A stretch of DNA of 64,000 bases from Clostridium_X cadaveris (GTDB lineage Bacteria; Bacillota; Clostridia; Clostridiales; Clostridiaceae): NCBI RefSeq assembly GCF_039521325.1, contig NZ_BAAACD010000011.1, one strand, 5' to 3'. Both the position numbers and the translations under genes were made by a program. The stretch's first letter is position 1. Every line of letters begins with the position of its first letter. Under the pieces are notes generated by a model, which worked only from the letters and a program-made list of their open reading frames with translations, did no database searches and was not told the DNA's origin. Positions 43,831 to 51,754 of the stretch are shown in pieces.

Positions 43831-44136
43831 ATTCCATTACTCCTTTGTTATATAAAACTGAAAATTTGATTAATTCACAATATTATTTTAATAATGTGTT
43901 CTACTTAATAATTATTATCTTTATGTACTCATAGTAACATCATCAAGAATAAAATGCAAGCAAAAAATTAAAAACAGATTAAAAAAAATTTGAAACAGAT
44001 AAAAATAAAAGAGAAAAGTTTTGCGGGTAAAATCTATGAAAATAGTGTATAATAAAGGTATAAGAACTAAAAAATATAATGAAAAATACTGTACTAATGT
44101 TTATTATTGGAATAATAAACAGGTTTGGAGATAGCT
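43831..44136. promoter_or_regulatory. Divergent pflB / radical SAM intergenic region
   Basis: Minus strand: TTGCAT (43954-43959), 17 bp, TACTAT (43931-43936) is a plausible pflB promoter with a long leader. An AT-rich imperfect inverted repeat (CACAATATT...AATAATGTG, about 43877-43899) lies in that leader. Plus strand: a TATAAT at 44048-44053 without a good -35. Nothing else is evident. Confidence 0.5.
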
Positions 44137-45012
44137 ATGAAAAAGTTTAAAAGAATATACGTAGAGATAACTAACGTTTGCAATATGAATTGCAATTTTT
44201 GCCCTAAAACAAATAGAAAATCGAAATTCATGAATGTGGAGGAATTCTTGCATATTGCAAAAGAAATAAAGCCATACACTGATTACATTTGTCTACATCT
44301 TATGGGAGAGCCTCTTTTAAATCCTAATTTGAAAAGTTTTTTGGATATTTCAGAGGAATACGGATTTCAAGTTAATTTAACAACTAACGGAACTCTTATT
44401 AAAAAGAATGAAGAGACTTTACTTTCATCAAAATCATTAAGAAAAATAAGCATATCTCTTCACAGCTTTGAAGCTAATGATCAAGAAGTAGATCTAAAAG
44501 ACTACGTTAATGATATAGTGAATTTTGTAAAGAAAGCTCATGATGATAATGGTGTTATATGTGAGCTTAGACTTTGGAATGGAGACAGTGATTTGTTGAA
44601 AGGTTGCAACAACCTTAATGATGATATAGCTGATTTATTAAAAGAAACTCTAAATTCGGATATAGATATAAAAGGGATGCTTCATAACCAAGACAGCATT
44701 AAAATTTCAGACAAAATATTTTTGGAAGCAGCAGAAAAGTTTCAATGGCCAGATGTAAATGGTGAAAAAATAGGGGATAATGCTTTTTGCTACGGACTTA
44801 GACAGCACATAGGAATATTAGTAGATGGAACTGTAGTACCTTGTTGTCTTGACTCTGAAGGAAACATACCATTAGGAAATATATTTAAAAACAGTTTGGA
44901 AGATATCTTAAAAAGCAAGAGAGCTGAATCCATATACAATGGATTTTCAGGTAGAAAAGCAGTGGAACACTTATGCAAAACTTGTGGATATGCAAGAAGA
45001 TTTGAAAAATAA
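44137..45012 (+). CDS. Radical SAM/SPASM domain protein
   Basis: A 291-residue radical SAM protein. The [4Fe-4S]-SAM motif CNMNCNFC is at residues 14-21, followed by the GEP motif (HLMGEPLLNP) and a C-terminal SPASM-type cluster region with PCC near residue 233 and CKTC near 282, where auxiliary Fe-S clusters bind. SPASM proteins modify peptides or proteins or act as maturases. It is not PflA, which lacks SPASM. It starts at the ATG 44137 after GGAG; a TTG at 44125 overlaps that site. It is divergent from pflB, but no candidate peptide substrate is visible beside it. Confidence 0.85.
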   Translation: MKKFKRIYVEITNVCNMNCNFCPKTNRKSKFMNVEEFLHIAKEIKPYTDYICLHLMGEPLLNPNLKSFLDISEEYGFQVNLTTNGTLIKKNEETLLSSKSLRKISISLHSFEANDQEVDLKDYVNDIVNFVKKAHDDNGVICELRLWNGDSDLLKGCNNLNDDIADLLKETLNSDIDIKGMLHNQDSIKISDKIFLEAAEKFQWPDVNGEKIGDNAFCYGLRQHIGILVDGTVVPCCLDSEGNIPLGNIFKNSLEDILKSKRAESIYNGFSGRKAVEHLCKTCGYARRFEK

Positions 45013-45036
45013 ATTTTCAGAGCATATAATGTTAAG

Positions 45037-45083
45037 AAAAGGAGTGATATCAAAATCTTTATGAATTTGATATCACTCCTTTT
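45037..45083. terminator. Bidirectional terminator
   Basis: AAAAGGAGTGATATCAAA (45037-45054), 11-base loop, TTTGATATCACTCCTTTT (45066-45083): 18 perfect pairs between converging genes. Confidence 0.92.
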
Positions 45084-45099
45084 AAGTTATAAATCAATA

Positions 45100-46332
45100 T
45101 TAAAAGGCCCAGTTGCCATCTTTAAATATTTGAATTTTTTCTCCAGAATAAGTCTCACCTATGATGTCTAAATCAGATGAACCAACCATGAAATCTACAT
45201 GATTGAAAGAAGAGTTAGCTCCAGCTTCTTTAAGTTCTTCCTCAGTCATATTTTCTCCGCCTTTTATACATGTTGGATAAGCTTCCCCAAAGGCTAAGTG
45301 ACAAGAAGCATTTTCATCAAATAAAGTGTTATAGAAGATTATATTTGAGTTTGAAATAGGTGAATCATAAGGAACTAAAGCAACTTCACCTAAATGTTTA
45401 GAACCTTCATCAGTCTCTAAAAGTTTCTTTAGGGCATCATAGCCTTCTTCAGCAGTAAAATCTACAACAGCACCATCCTTAAAAGTTAGAGAGAAGTTGT
45501 TTATAAGATTTCCATTGTAGTTTAAAGGTTTTGTACTCCAAACTATACCGTTAACTCCTGTTCTTGATGGAGCAGTAAACACTTCTTCTGTTGGCATATT
45601 AGCGACGAAGTAAACTTTCTTTTCGTTATACTCTCCTCCACCTGCCCATAAATGTTTCTCTGGAAGGTCTATTACTAAATCAGTTTTTGATGATTTAAAA
45701 TGAAGACTCTTGAAAGAATGTTCATTAAGAAAATTCATTTTGTTAGTTAAATTTTTAATATGTTCATTCCAAGCTCCTAGAGTATCATCTCTATCAATTC
45801 TTACTATTTTAAAGATAGCATCCCAAAGTTTTGAAATGGCTTCTTCTCTTGAAAGATCAGGGAATACCTTCATTGACCATGCAGCAGTTGGAATTGAAAT
45901 CACACACCATGCATTGGCACTGCTCATAAGTCTTTCTCTGTAAGCTTTAAGAGCAACAGAACTTGCTTTTACTGCCTCTTGAATTCTATTAGGATCTACA
46001 TTTTTGAAGATCTCAGGATCAGAAGCAGAGATTGATAAAAAGGCTGCACCATTATTTGCAAGCTCTTCAAGCTCTTTGGCTTCCCAGGGAGAAAACTCCT
46101 TAAAAACTTCAAAAGGAGCTTTTAGATATTTAATCAAAGTAAGTTTTTCGTCATTCCATCTAACTTTAACATTTCTAGCACCATGCTCATAAGCAGTGTC
46201 GGCTATAAGTCTTACAAACTCAGCAGCTTCTATTGGAGCATTTACAACAAGGGTTTGATTCTTTTGGATATTTATACCCGTAACTACAGCTAATTCAGCA
46301 TACTTTTTTAAACATTCATCCATGTTTAACAT
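45100..46332 (-). CDS. Aminopeptidase, peptidase family M29
   Basis: A 410-residue metallo-aminopeptidase of the AmpS/PepS/aminopeptidase T family, which removes N-terminal residues from peptides in the cytoplasm. Conserved blocks include ANMPTEEVFTAPSRTGVNGIVWSTKPLNYNG (the Glu metal ligand), HLGEVALVPYDSPIS, FYNTLFDENASCHLAFGEAYP (His ligand) and NHVDFMVGSSDLDI. Start at the ATG 46332 (MLNMDECLKKY), 9 bases after GGGAG; the in-frame GTG at 46341 abuts the ribosome-binding site. It is full length, unlike the shorter relative at 12 kb. Confidence 0.93.
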   Translation of the reverse strand: MLNMDECLKKYAELAVVTGINIQKNQTLVVNAPIEAAEFVRLIADTAYEHGARNVKVRWNDEKLTLIKYLKAPFEVFKEFSPWEAKELEELANNGAAFLSISASDPEIFKNVDPNRIQEAVKASSVALKAYRERLMSSANAWCVISIPTAAWSMKVFPDLSREEAISKLWDAIFKIVRIDRDDTLGAWNEHIKNLTNKMNFLNEHSFKSLHFKSSKTDLVIDLPEKHLWAGGGEYNEKKVYFVANMPTEEVFTAPSRTGVNGIVWSTKPLNYNGNLINNFSLTFKDGAVVDFTAEEGYDALKKLLETDEGSKHLGEVALVPYDSPISNSNIIFYNTLFDENASCHLAFGEAYPTCIKGGENMTEEELKEAGANSSFNHVDFMVGSSDLDIIGETYSGEKIQIFKDGNWAF

Positions 46333-46476
46333 ATATATCACTCCCTACATCAATTTATGAATTAAAGCATATAATTTAATCATATGTAAAAATTATATAA
46401 AAATTCAGAATGAAAGTATATACCTTAGAAAATATAGTTGCAGAAAAAATAATTTGATAAAATTTATCTAAACCTA

Positions 46477-46505
46477 TTGCATAAAAATTAAAATAGGTGT
46501 ATAAA
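46477..46505 (+). promoter_or_regulatory. Promoter of the lysine-riboswitch transcript
   Basis: TTGCAT (46477-46482), 17-bp spacer, TATAAA (46500-46505), ending about 25 bases before the riboswitch. Confidence 0.65.
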
Positions 46506-46527
46506 TAATATGAAAAGTGAATATTCC

Positions 46528-46697
46528 TTGAGGTAGAGGAGCGATAATCAAGAGTAGTGTTGCTGAGCAAAGCAGCTTTGAAGTTACATGAAAGGGATTA
46601 TTGCCGAAGCTTACAATAAATGCTTTAATATTGTACAGCTGGGATTACGCAAAATATGTGTAATACTGTCACAAAGTCAGTTTGTGGAGAGCTATCA
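46528..46697 (+). ncRNA. Lysine riboswitch (L box)
   Basis: The conserved core segments occur in order: AGGTAGAGGAGCGAT (46531-46545), TCAAGAGTAG, GAAAGG (46590-46595), TTGCCGAAGC, GCTGGG (46638-46643), ACTGTCA and TGGAGAGCTATC (46685-46696), with GGTAG/CTATC closing P1. It matches the known lysine aptamer (RF00168) layout. Expected role: lysine binding favours the downstream terminator and turns the transporter off. Confidence 0.95.
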
Positions 46698-46762
46698 TCG
46701 TATGATCTTATATGTATTTTTAGAAATTACAAATGTTTTTTATATTCTATCGATATGTAAGG

Positions 46763-46790
46763 CCATGGGTGAAAACTCATGGTTTTTTTT
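46763..46790 (+). terminator. Riboswitch expression-platform terminator
   Basis: CCATGGGT (46763-46770), GAAA loop, ACTCATGG (46775-46782) with one G-U pair, then eight Ts. It lies between the aptamer and the coding start. Confidence 0.9.
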
Positions 46791-46853
46791 ATTAAAATGA
46801 TTTTTTTAATGCCTCTTAGGATTTTCACAAGAAAAATTTTAGGAGGTATTTTT

Positions 46854-48590
46854 ATGAATAAAAAAAGAGTAAACATATTTGTTTCAACTTTAGTTATGAT
46901 TTTATTATTTTCATTTACTATAGCTTTTGCAGCAGAAGGAAATGGAGAAGCAGCAAAAGCGTCTTTTGGAATTTGGAGCATACTGCCCCCACTTGTTGCA
47001 ATAGCACTTGCATTTATAACAAAAAACGTAATAGTATCTTTATTTTTAGGAACTATGACAGGTTGTGTCATGATGCAACTTAATGGTATGAATATTTTCA
47101 GTAGTATAATTCAAGGTTTTTTAGGCTTTACGCAAAGAGCTTTAAATTCTATTGCAGATCCATGGAATGCAGGTATAATCCTTCAAGTTCTTGCAATTGG
47201 AGGAGTTATAAGTTTAGTTGGGAAAATGGGTGGATCAAGAGCTGTTGCAGAAGCTCTTGCTAAAAAAGCTAAGACACCTAGAAGTACTCAGATGATAACA
47301 TGGTTACTTGGAGTTTGTGTATTCTTTGATGATTATGCGAACTCTTTAATAGTAGGACCTATAATGAGACCGGTAAGTGACAAAATGAGAGTATCAAGAG
47401 AAAAGCTATCTTTTATTATAGATGCTACTGCAGCACCAATTGCTGGACTAGCTATAATATCAACATGGATAGGTCTTGAGGTTGGATTAATAAAAGACGC
47501 TTTCGCTAATGGAATTGGACAAGAGGTAGATGCTTTTGGCGTGTTTTTACAAACTATACCATATAGATTCTACAATATATTAATATTAGCCTTTGTTGTG
47601 ATATTAGCAGTGTCTTTAAGAGAATTTGGACCTATGCTTAAAGCTGAAAGAAGAGCAAGAAAAGGAATAATAGAAAATTCCAATAATGAGGTGGCTGAAA
47701 GTTCAGAACTTGAGCCAAAAGAGGGAATAAAGATAAGTATATGGAATGCTATAATTCCAATAGGAACTCTAGTAATAGGCGCGTTAATTGGTTTCTACTA
47801 CAGTGGATGGACAGCTGTTATGGGTGGACAAGATGCAGCACTTATAGAATCAATGAAAGCATCACCTTTAGCTTTTTCATCTGTAAGAGAAGCTTTTTCA
47901 AATGCTGATGCATCAATAGTATTATTCCAAGCGGCATTAATTGCGAGTATAGTTGCGATAGCAATGGGAGTTATAAAGAAGATATTTACAGTATCAGAAG
48001 CTTTAGAGGTTTGGGTAGATGGAATGAAAGGACTTATAGTAACAGGAGTTATCCTCATACTTGCATGGTCTTTAAGTTCAACAATAAAGGATTTAGGAAC
48101 AGCAAGCTATCTTGTAAGCATATTGTCAGGATCAATACCTAAGTTCTTATTGCCATCAATAATTTTTGTTTTAGGAGCGGTTATAAGCTTCGCTACAGGA
48201 ACAGCATATGGAACAATGGGAATACTTATGCCACTTGCAATTCCTCTAGCATATTCTATATCACCAGAAATGGGATATGTAGTAGTAAGCACATCAGCTG
48301 TACTTACAGGTGCTATATTTGGAGATCATTGCTCACCAATTTCAGATACAACAATACTTTCATCTATGGGAGCTGGATGTCATCATATAGATCATGTAAA
48401 TACTCAAATGGTTTATTCGTTATTTGTAGCAGGAGTTACAATAGTATTTGGATATATACCAGCTGGATTTGGAGTGCCTATATATATAGTTCTGCCTTTA
48501 GCAATAGCTGCACTTACAGTAATAACTTATATTATATCTAAACCAGTAGAAGAAAATGCTCAAGTGATTCAAGAGAGAAAATCAGCTTAA
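46854..48590 (+). CDS. NhaC family antiporter-like transporter, probable lysine transporter (LysW type)
   Basis: A 578-residue polytopic protein of the NhaC/ion-transporter superfamily. It opens with a signal-like helix (VNIFVSTLVMILLFSFTIAFAAEG) and has about 12 further helices. Motifs visible: SIWSILPPLVAIALAF-like start (reading GIWSILPPLVAIAL), FFDDYANSLIVGP (about 162-174) and GAIFGDHCSPISDTTILSS. Annotated NhaC relatives behind lysine riboswitches are predicted lysine transporters (LysW). The riboswitch directly upstream supports this more strongly than the sequence itself. Start at ATG 46854 behind AGGAGG; the frame is open further upstream but crosses the terminator. Confidence 0.88.
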   Translation: MNKKRVNIFVSTLVMILLFSFTIAFAAEGNGEAAKASFGIWSILPPLVAIALAFITKNVIVSLFLGTMTGCVMMQLNGMNIFSSIIQGFLGFTQRALNSIADPWNAGIILQVLAIGGVISLVGKMGGSRAVAEALAKKAKTPRSTQMITWLLGVCVFFDDYANSLIVGPIMRPVSDKMRVSREKLSFIIDATAAPIAGLAIISTWIGLEVGLIKDAFANGIGQEVDAFGVFLQTIPYRFYNILILAFVVILAVSLREFGPMLKAERRARKGIIENSNNEVAESSELEPKEGIKISIWNAIIPIGTLVIGALIGFYYSGWTAVMGGQDAALIESMKASPLAFSSVREAFSNADASIVLFQAALIASIVAIAMGVIKKIFTVSEALEVWVDGMKGLIVTGVILILAWSLSSTIKDLGTASYLVSILSGSIPKFLLPSIIFVLGAVISFATGTAYGTMGILMPLAIPLAYSISPEMGYVVVSTSAVLTGAIFGDHCSPISDTTILSSMGAGCHHIDHVNTQMVYSLFVAGVTIVFGYIPAGFGVPIYIVLPLAIAALTVITYIISKPVEENAQVIQERKSA

Positions 48591-48601
48591 TTATAAATTA
48601 G

Positions 48602-48635
48602 CCTCAGCAAAGTTTGATTTTGCTGAGGTAATTTT
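48602..48635 (+). terminator. Terminator
   Basis: CCTCAGCAAA (48602-48611), 7-base loop, TTTGCTGAGG (48619-48628), then TAATTTTA. Confidence 0.85.
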
Positions 48636-48777
48636 ACGCAATAATAGGCATTATAAAAAAGAAAATCATATGATAAAATTTAAAGGATTACAGTGTTTGA
48701 CTATAAGAAATATACTATGTTACACTAATAAGTGGTCTATTAAATTCCATCATAATTATACTTTAATTAGACAATAA

Positions 48778-48791
48778 ACCCTTAAAAGGGT
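48778..48791. repeat. Palindrome upstream of the second MATE gene
   Basis: ACCCTT-AA-AAGGGT, 14 bases, about 40 bases before the ATG. Possible operator; no regulator gene adjoins. Confidence 0.35.
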
Positions 48792-48830
48792 ACAACGATA
48801 AAATTAATACTAGAAAGGACAAATAACAAA

Positions 48831-50207
48831 ATGGGAAAACAAAACAAAATGGGAACAACCCCTATATTCAAACTTATAGTAACAATGTCTCTGCCGGCCA
48901 TGTTTTCTATGCTTATACAGTCACTTTACAATATAGTTGACAGTATGTTTGTTGCTCAAATTGGAGAAGAAGCACTTACAGCTGTATCTCTAGCTTTCCC
49001 AATACAAATGCTTATAATAGCTGTTGCTGTTGGAACAGGAATAGGTATAAACTCACTTGTATCAAGAAAACTTGGAGAAAGAAGAAAAGACGAAGCCAGT
49101 AAAGCAGCTACTCACGGGATACTTTTAGGAGTTTTTAGCTGGATGGTATTTGCTCTTTTTGGAGTGTTTTTTTCAAAGACATTTTTCAGTATGTTTACTA
49201 CAAATCCAATAGTGTATGAAATGGGATATAATTACTTATCTATAGTTACTATTTTTTCTTTTGGAATATTTGTGGAAATAAATTTAGAAAAAACTTTGCA
49301 AGCTACAGGAAATATGATTTATCCAATGGTATTTCAACTTATAGGAGCTGTGATTAATATAATACTGGACCCTATATTTATCTTCGGATTATTTGGAGTG
49401 CCAGCCTTTGGAGTTAAAGGAGCAGCTATAGCTACTGTGCTTGGACAAATAATATCCATGATATTTGCAATGTATATTGTATTTACTAAAAATCATGATG
49501 TGCACATAAGCTTTAAAAACTTTAAGTTTTCAGGAAGAACTGTTAAGAACATATACTCTGTAGGATTTCCTTCTATAGTAATGCAATCTATATCTTCGGT
49601 GCTAGTTATAGGACTAAATTCTATACTTATATCATTTTCAGAATCAGCAGTATCTGTACTAGGTGTATATTATAAGCTTCAATCCTTTGTATTTATGCCT
49701 GTATTTGGACTTACGCAAGGGATAATGCCTATAATGGGTTATAATTTTGGAGCAAGAGATAAGAATCGTATTATAGATGCTCTTAAGATAGGACTTTATA
49801 TAGCGCTTATAATAATGATGTGCGGAACGGCTTTATTCTCACTAATTCCGAATAAACTTCTTATGATATTTAATGCATCACCTGAAATGCTTTCAATAGG
49901 GGTACCAGCTTTAAGAATAATCAGTATATGTTTTATACCAGCAGCAGTAGGTATTTTGCTTTCTACATTATTCCAAGCAGTAGGAAGCGGAATGAACAGT
50001 CTTATAGTTTCTGTTTTAAGACAACTTGTAATAATACTTCCAAGTGCATACATTCTTTCCAAAATAGGATTGACTTATGTATGGCTTGCATTTCCTATAG
50101 CTGAGGTGGCGGCATCTATTGTCAGTGCGTGTATGTTTATTAAACTTTATAAAGAGCAGTTAAGGGATTTAAAGCCTGTTTCTTATAAAGACGAAGCAGC
50201 AAATTAA
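48831..50207 (+). CDS. MATE family efflux transporter (second)
   Basis: A 458-residue, 12-helix MATE protein (TPIFKLIVTMSLPAMFSMLIQSLYNIVDSMFVAQIGEEAL at the N-terminus; GFPSIVMQSISSVLVIGLN opens the second half). It is predicted to be a Na+/H+-driven multidrug or metabolite exporter. It is distinct in sequence from the MATE protein at 23.1 kb and has no adjacent MerR gene. It is monocistronic, with an imperfect hairpin (AATGATTTA...TAAATCATT, about 50218-50256) after its stop. Confidence 0.9.
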   Translation: MGKQNKMGTTPIFKLIVTMSLPAMFSMLIQSLYNIVDSMFVAQIGEEALTAVSLAFPIQMLIIAVAVGTGIGINSLVSRKLGERRKDEASKAATHGILLGVFSWMVFALFGVFFSKTFFSMFTTNPIVYEMGYNYLSIVTIFSFGIFVEINLEKTLQATGNMIYPMVFQLIGAVINIILDPIFIFGLFGVPAFGVKGAAIATVLGQIISMIFAMYIVFTKNHDVHISFKNFKFSGRTVKNIYSVGFPSIVMQSISSVLVIGLNSILISFSESAVSVLGVYYKLQSFVFMPVFGLTQGIMPIMGYNFGARDKNRIIDALKIGLYIALIIMMCGTALFSLIPNKLLMIFNASPEMLSIGVPALRIISICFIPAAVGILLSTLFQAVGSGMNSLIVSVLRQLVIILPSAYILSKIGLTYVWLAFPIAEVAASIVSACMFIKLYKEQLRDLKPVSYKDEAAN

Positions 50208-50418
50208 AATTAAAAGAATGATTTATGGGGTGTGCTGCGAAATGTGTAAATCATTTTGGGTGCACTCTTTTATTTTAGACCCAGCACATTTATAATTGTA
50301 ATGTAAAAGTAATTTTAAAAAAATCAAAGAAAATATTGACAATAAGAAATTTTATGATAAAATTGACAATAAGTATTAGAAGAAATTAACTTATTATCAA
50401 GGATGAAGAGGATTTGTT

Positions 50419-50580
50419 ATGAGAAATATTATTGGTAAGGATATAAACGCAAAATTTAACTTTTACTTTAGCTGGGGCTATTTTTATTTTAGCGCTGGTT
50501 TATTTTGCTTTAAAAAAATATCAAGTCTTATCAATGAGTTTAATAAATTCCATAGTTATACTATAAGTTATTTGCTATAG
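50419..50580 (+). CDS. Candidate aromatic leader peptide of the shikimate operon
   Basis: A 53-codon ORF opening MRNIIGKDINAK with 11 aromatic residues among residues 13-31 (FNFYFSWGYFYFSAGLFCF), coded at 50455-50511. It begins after AGAGGATTTGTT and ends at TAG 50578-50580, about 30 bases before a terminator hairpin and 140 bases before aroF. Phe-, Tyr- and Trp-rich leader ORFs before aromatic genes act by ribosome stalling (attenuation). Caution: the region is T-rich, and the +2 frame reads as a hydrophobic stretch without a start codon, so it could instead be a frameshifted small membrane protein. Confidence 0.55.
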   Translation: MRNIIGKDINAKFNFYFSWGYFYFSAGLFCFKKISSLINEFNKFHSYTISYLL

Positions 50581-50617
50581 TTATAATTAAGAATAAAGTG
50601 GATTATTTATAAGGCTC
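50536..50617 (+). promoter_or_regulatory. Possible antiterminator pairing in the aro leader
   Basis: Segment 50536-50551 (GAGTTTAATAAATTCC) can pair with 50600-50617 (GGATTATTTATAAGGCTC) in blocks GAG/CTC, TTT/AGG-type (A-U plus G-U), ATAAAT/ATTTAT and CC/GG. This sequesters the 5' arm of the terminator. The first segment lies inside the leader ORF beyond the aromatic codons, where a stalled ribosome would leave it free. The stem is moderate in strength and has mismatches. Confidence 0.4.
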
Positions 50618-50637
50618 ATTAGAGCCTTATTTTTTTT
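50611..50637 (+). terminator. Terminator/attenuator before aroF
   Basis: AAGGCTC (50611-50617), ATTA loop, GAGCCTT (50622-50628), then ATTTTTTTT. It is a strong intrinsic terminator, 86 bases before the aroF start. Confidence 0.88.
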
Positions 50638-50722
50638 AATCAAATATCTTATAGACATTAAATAAGGGGCTACATAAGTAAAAAATTTAATGGAAAAATA
50701 AAAAAATAGGGGAGGATATAAA

Positions 50723-51736
50723 ATGATAGTTATAATGAAGGTAGGTACGCCCATGAAGGAGATACTAAGAATAAAGGACAGGATAGAAAAAGAAAACTGC
50801 AGGGCCAGTATAATAGAAGGTGAGAATTGTACTATACTTGGTTTGATTGGAGATACTACAAAGGTTGATTCTAGCAAACTTTTGGCTAATGAATATGTGG
50901 AAAGAGTAACAAAGGTCCAGCAGCCATACAAATTATCAAATAGAATTTTTCATCCAGATAATACTGTAGTAAAGGTAGGAAGCGAAGAAATAGGAGGAAA
51001 TAAAATTTCTCTTATAGCAGGTCCATGTTCTGTTGAAAGTGAAGATCAGATAATAGCAATAGCTAAAAGTGTGAAAAAAGCAGGAGCGAGATTTTTAAGA
51101 GGAGGAGCTTTCAAACCAAGAACCTCACCATATAGCTTCCAAGGTATGGGGCTAGATGGTCTTGAACTTTTAAAACTTGCAAGAAAGGAAACAGGACTTC
51201 CTATAGTTACAGAAATAATGTCAACCAGTATGATTGATAAATTTGTTGAGGACGTGGATATAATTCAAGTTGGAGCTAGAAATATGCAGAATTTTGACCT
51301 TTTAAAAGAGCTAGGTAAAACTGATAAGCCAATACTTCTCAAAAGAGGAATATCAGCAACCATAGAAGAGCTTATAATGTCTGCAGAGTACATAATGTCT
51401 GAGGGAAATAACAATGTGATACTTTGTGAAAGAGGAATAAGGACTTATGAGAATCTTACAAGGAATACTTTAGATCTAAGTGCTATACCCATGTTGAAAA
51501 AGCTTACTCACCTTCCGGTAATTGTTGACCCTAGTCATGCGTCAGGTCTTTGGTGGATGGTAGAACCATTATCAAAAGCAGCTATCGCTGCAGGAGCAGA
51601 TGGACTTATAATAGAAGTTCACAACGATCCTGAAAATGCAAAGTGTGACGGACAGCAATCAATAACACCAGAAAGATTTGAAAACTTAAAGTTAAAACTT
51701 GAGAAACTTGCAGCAATTGAAGAAAGAGGTATATAA
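50723..51736 (+). CDS. aroF: 3-deoxy-7-phosphoheptulonate synthase (DAHP synthase), AroF type
   Basis: A 337-residue type I-beta DAHP synthase that joins phosphoenolpyruvate and erythrose-4-phosphate in the first shikimate-pathway step. Residues 1-70 form an N-terminal ferredoxin-like regulatory domain (MIVIMKVGTPMKEILRIKDRIE) typical of the Thermotoga/clostridial form; the barrel follows. Active-site blocks: IAGPCSVES (about 97-105), GGAFKPRTSPYSFQG (about 129-143), LKRG (about 206) and VDPSHASG (about 272-279). First gene of a seven-gene biosynthetic operon, preceded by GGGGAGG and a terminator/attenuator. Confidence 0.96.
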   Translation: MIVIMKVGTPMKEILRIKDRIEKENCRASIIEGENCTILGLIGDTTKVDSSKLLANEYVERVTKVQQPYKLSNRIFHPDNTVVKVGSEEIGGNKISLIAGPCSVESEDQIIAIAKSVKKAGARFLRGGAFKPRTSPYSFQGMGLDGLELLKLARKETGLPIVTEIMSTSMIDKFVEDVDIIQVGARNMQNFDLLKELGKTDKPILLKRGISATIEELIMSAEYIMSEGNNNVILCERGIRTYENLTRNTLDLSAIPMLKKLTHLPVIVDPSHASGLWWMVEPLSKAAIAAGADGLIIEVHNDPENAKCDGQQSITPERFENLKLKLEKLAAIEERGI

Positions 51737-51754
51737 GTTTTAGGAGGATAGACT

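Noticed and set aside
43877..43899. Rex or FNR site upstream of pflB
   Set aside because: The AT-rich inverted repeat is imperfect and matches neither TTGTTAA-N4-TTAACAA nor TTGAT-N4-ATCAA.
46588..46800. 70-codon ORF between the peptidase and NhaC genes
   Set aside because: It lies inside the lysine riboswitch and its terminator, which explain the sequence better.
50208..50722. T-box riboswitch before aroF
   Set aside because: No T-box sequence (TGGNACCGCG-type) or specifier-loop features were found; the leader ORF and terminator fit better.
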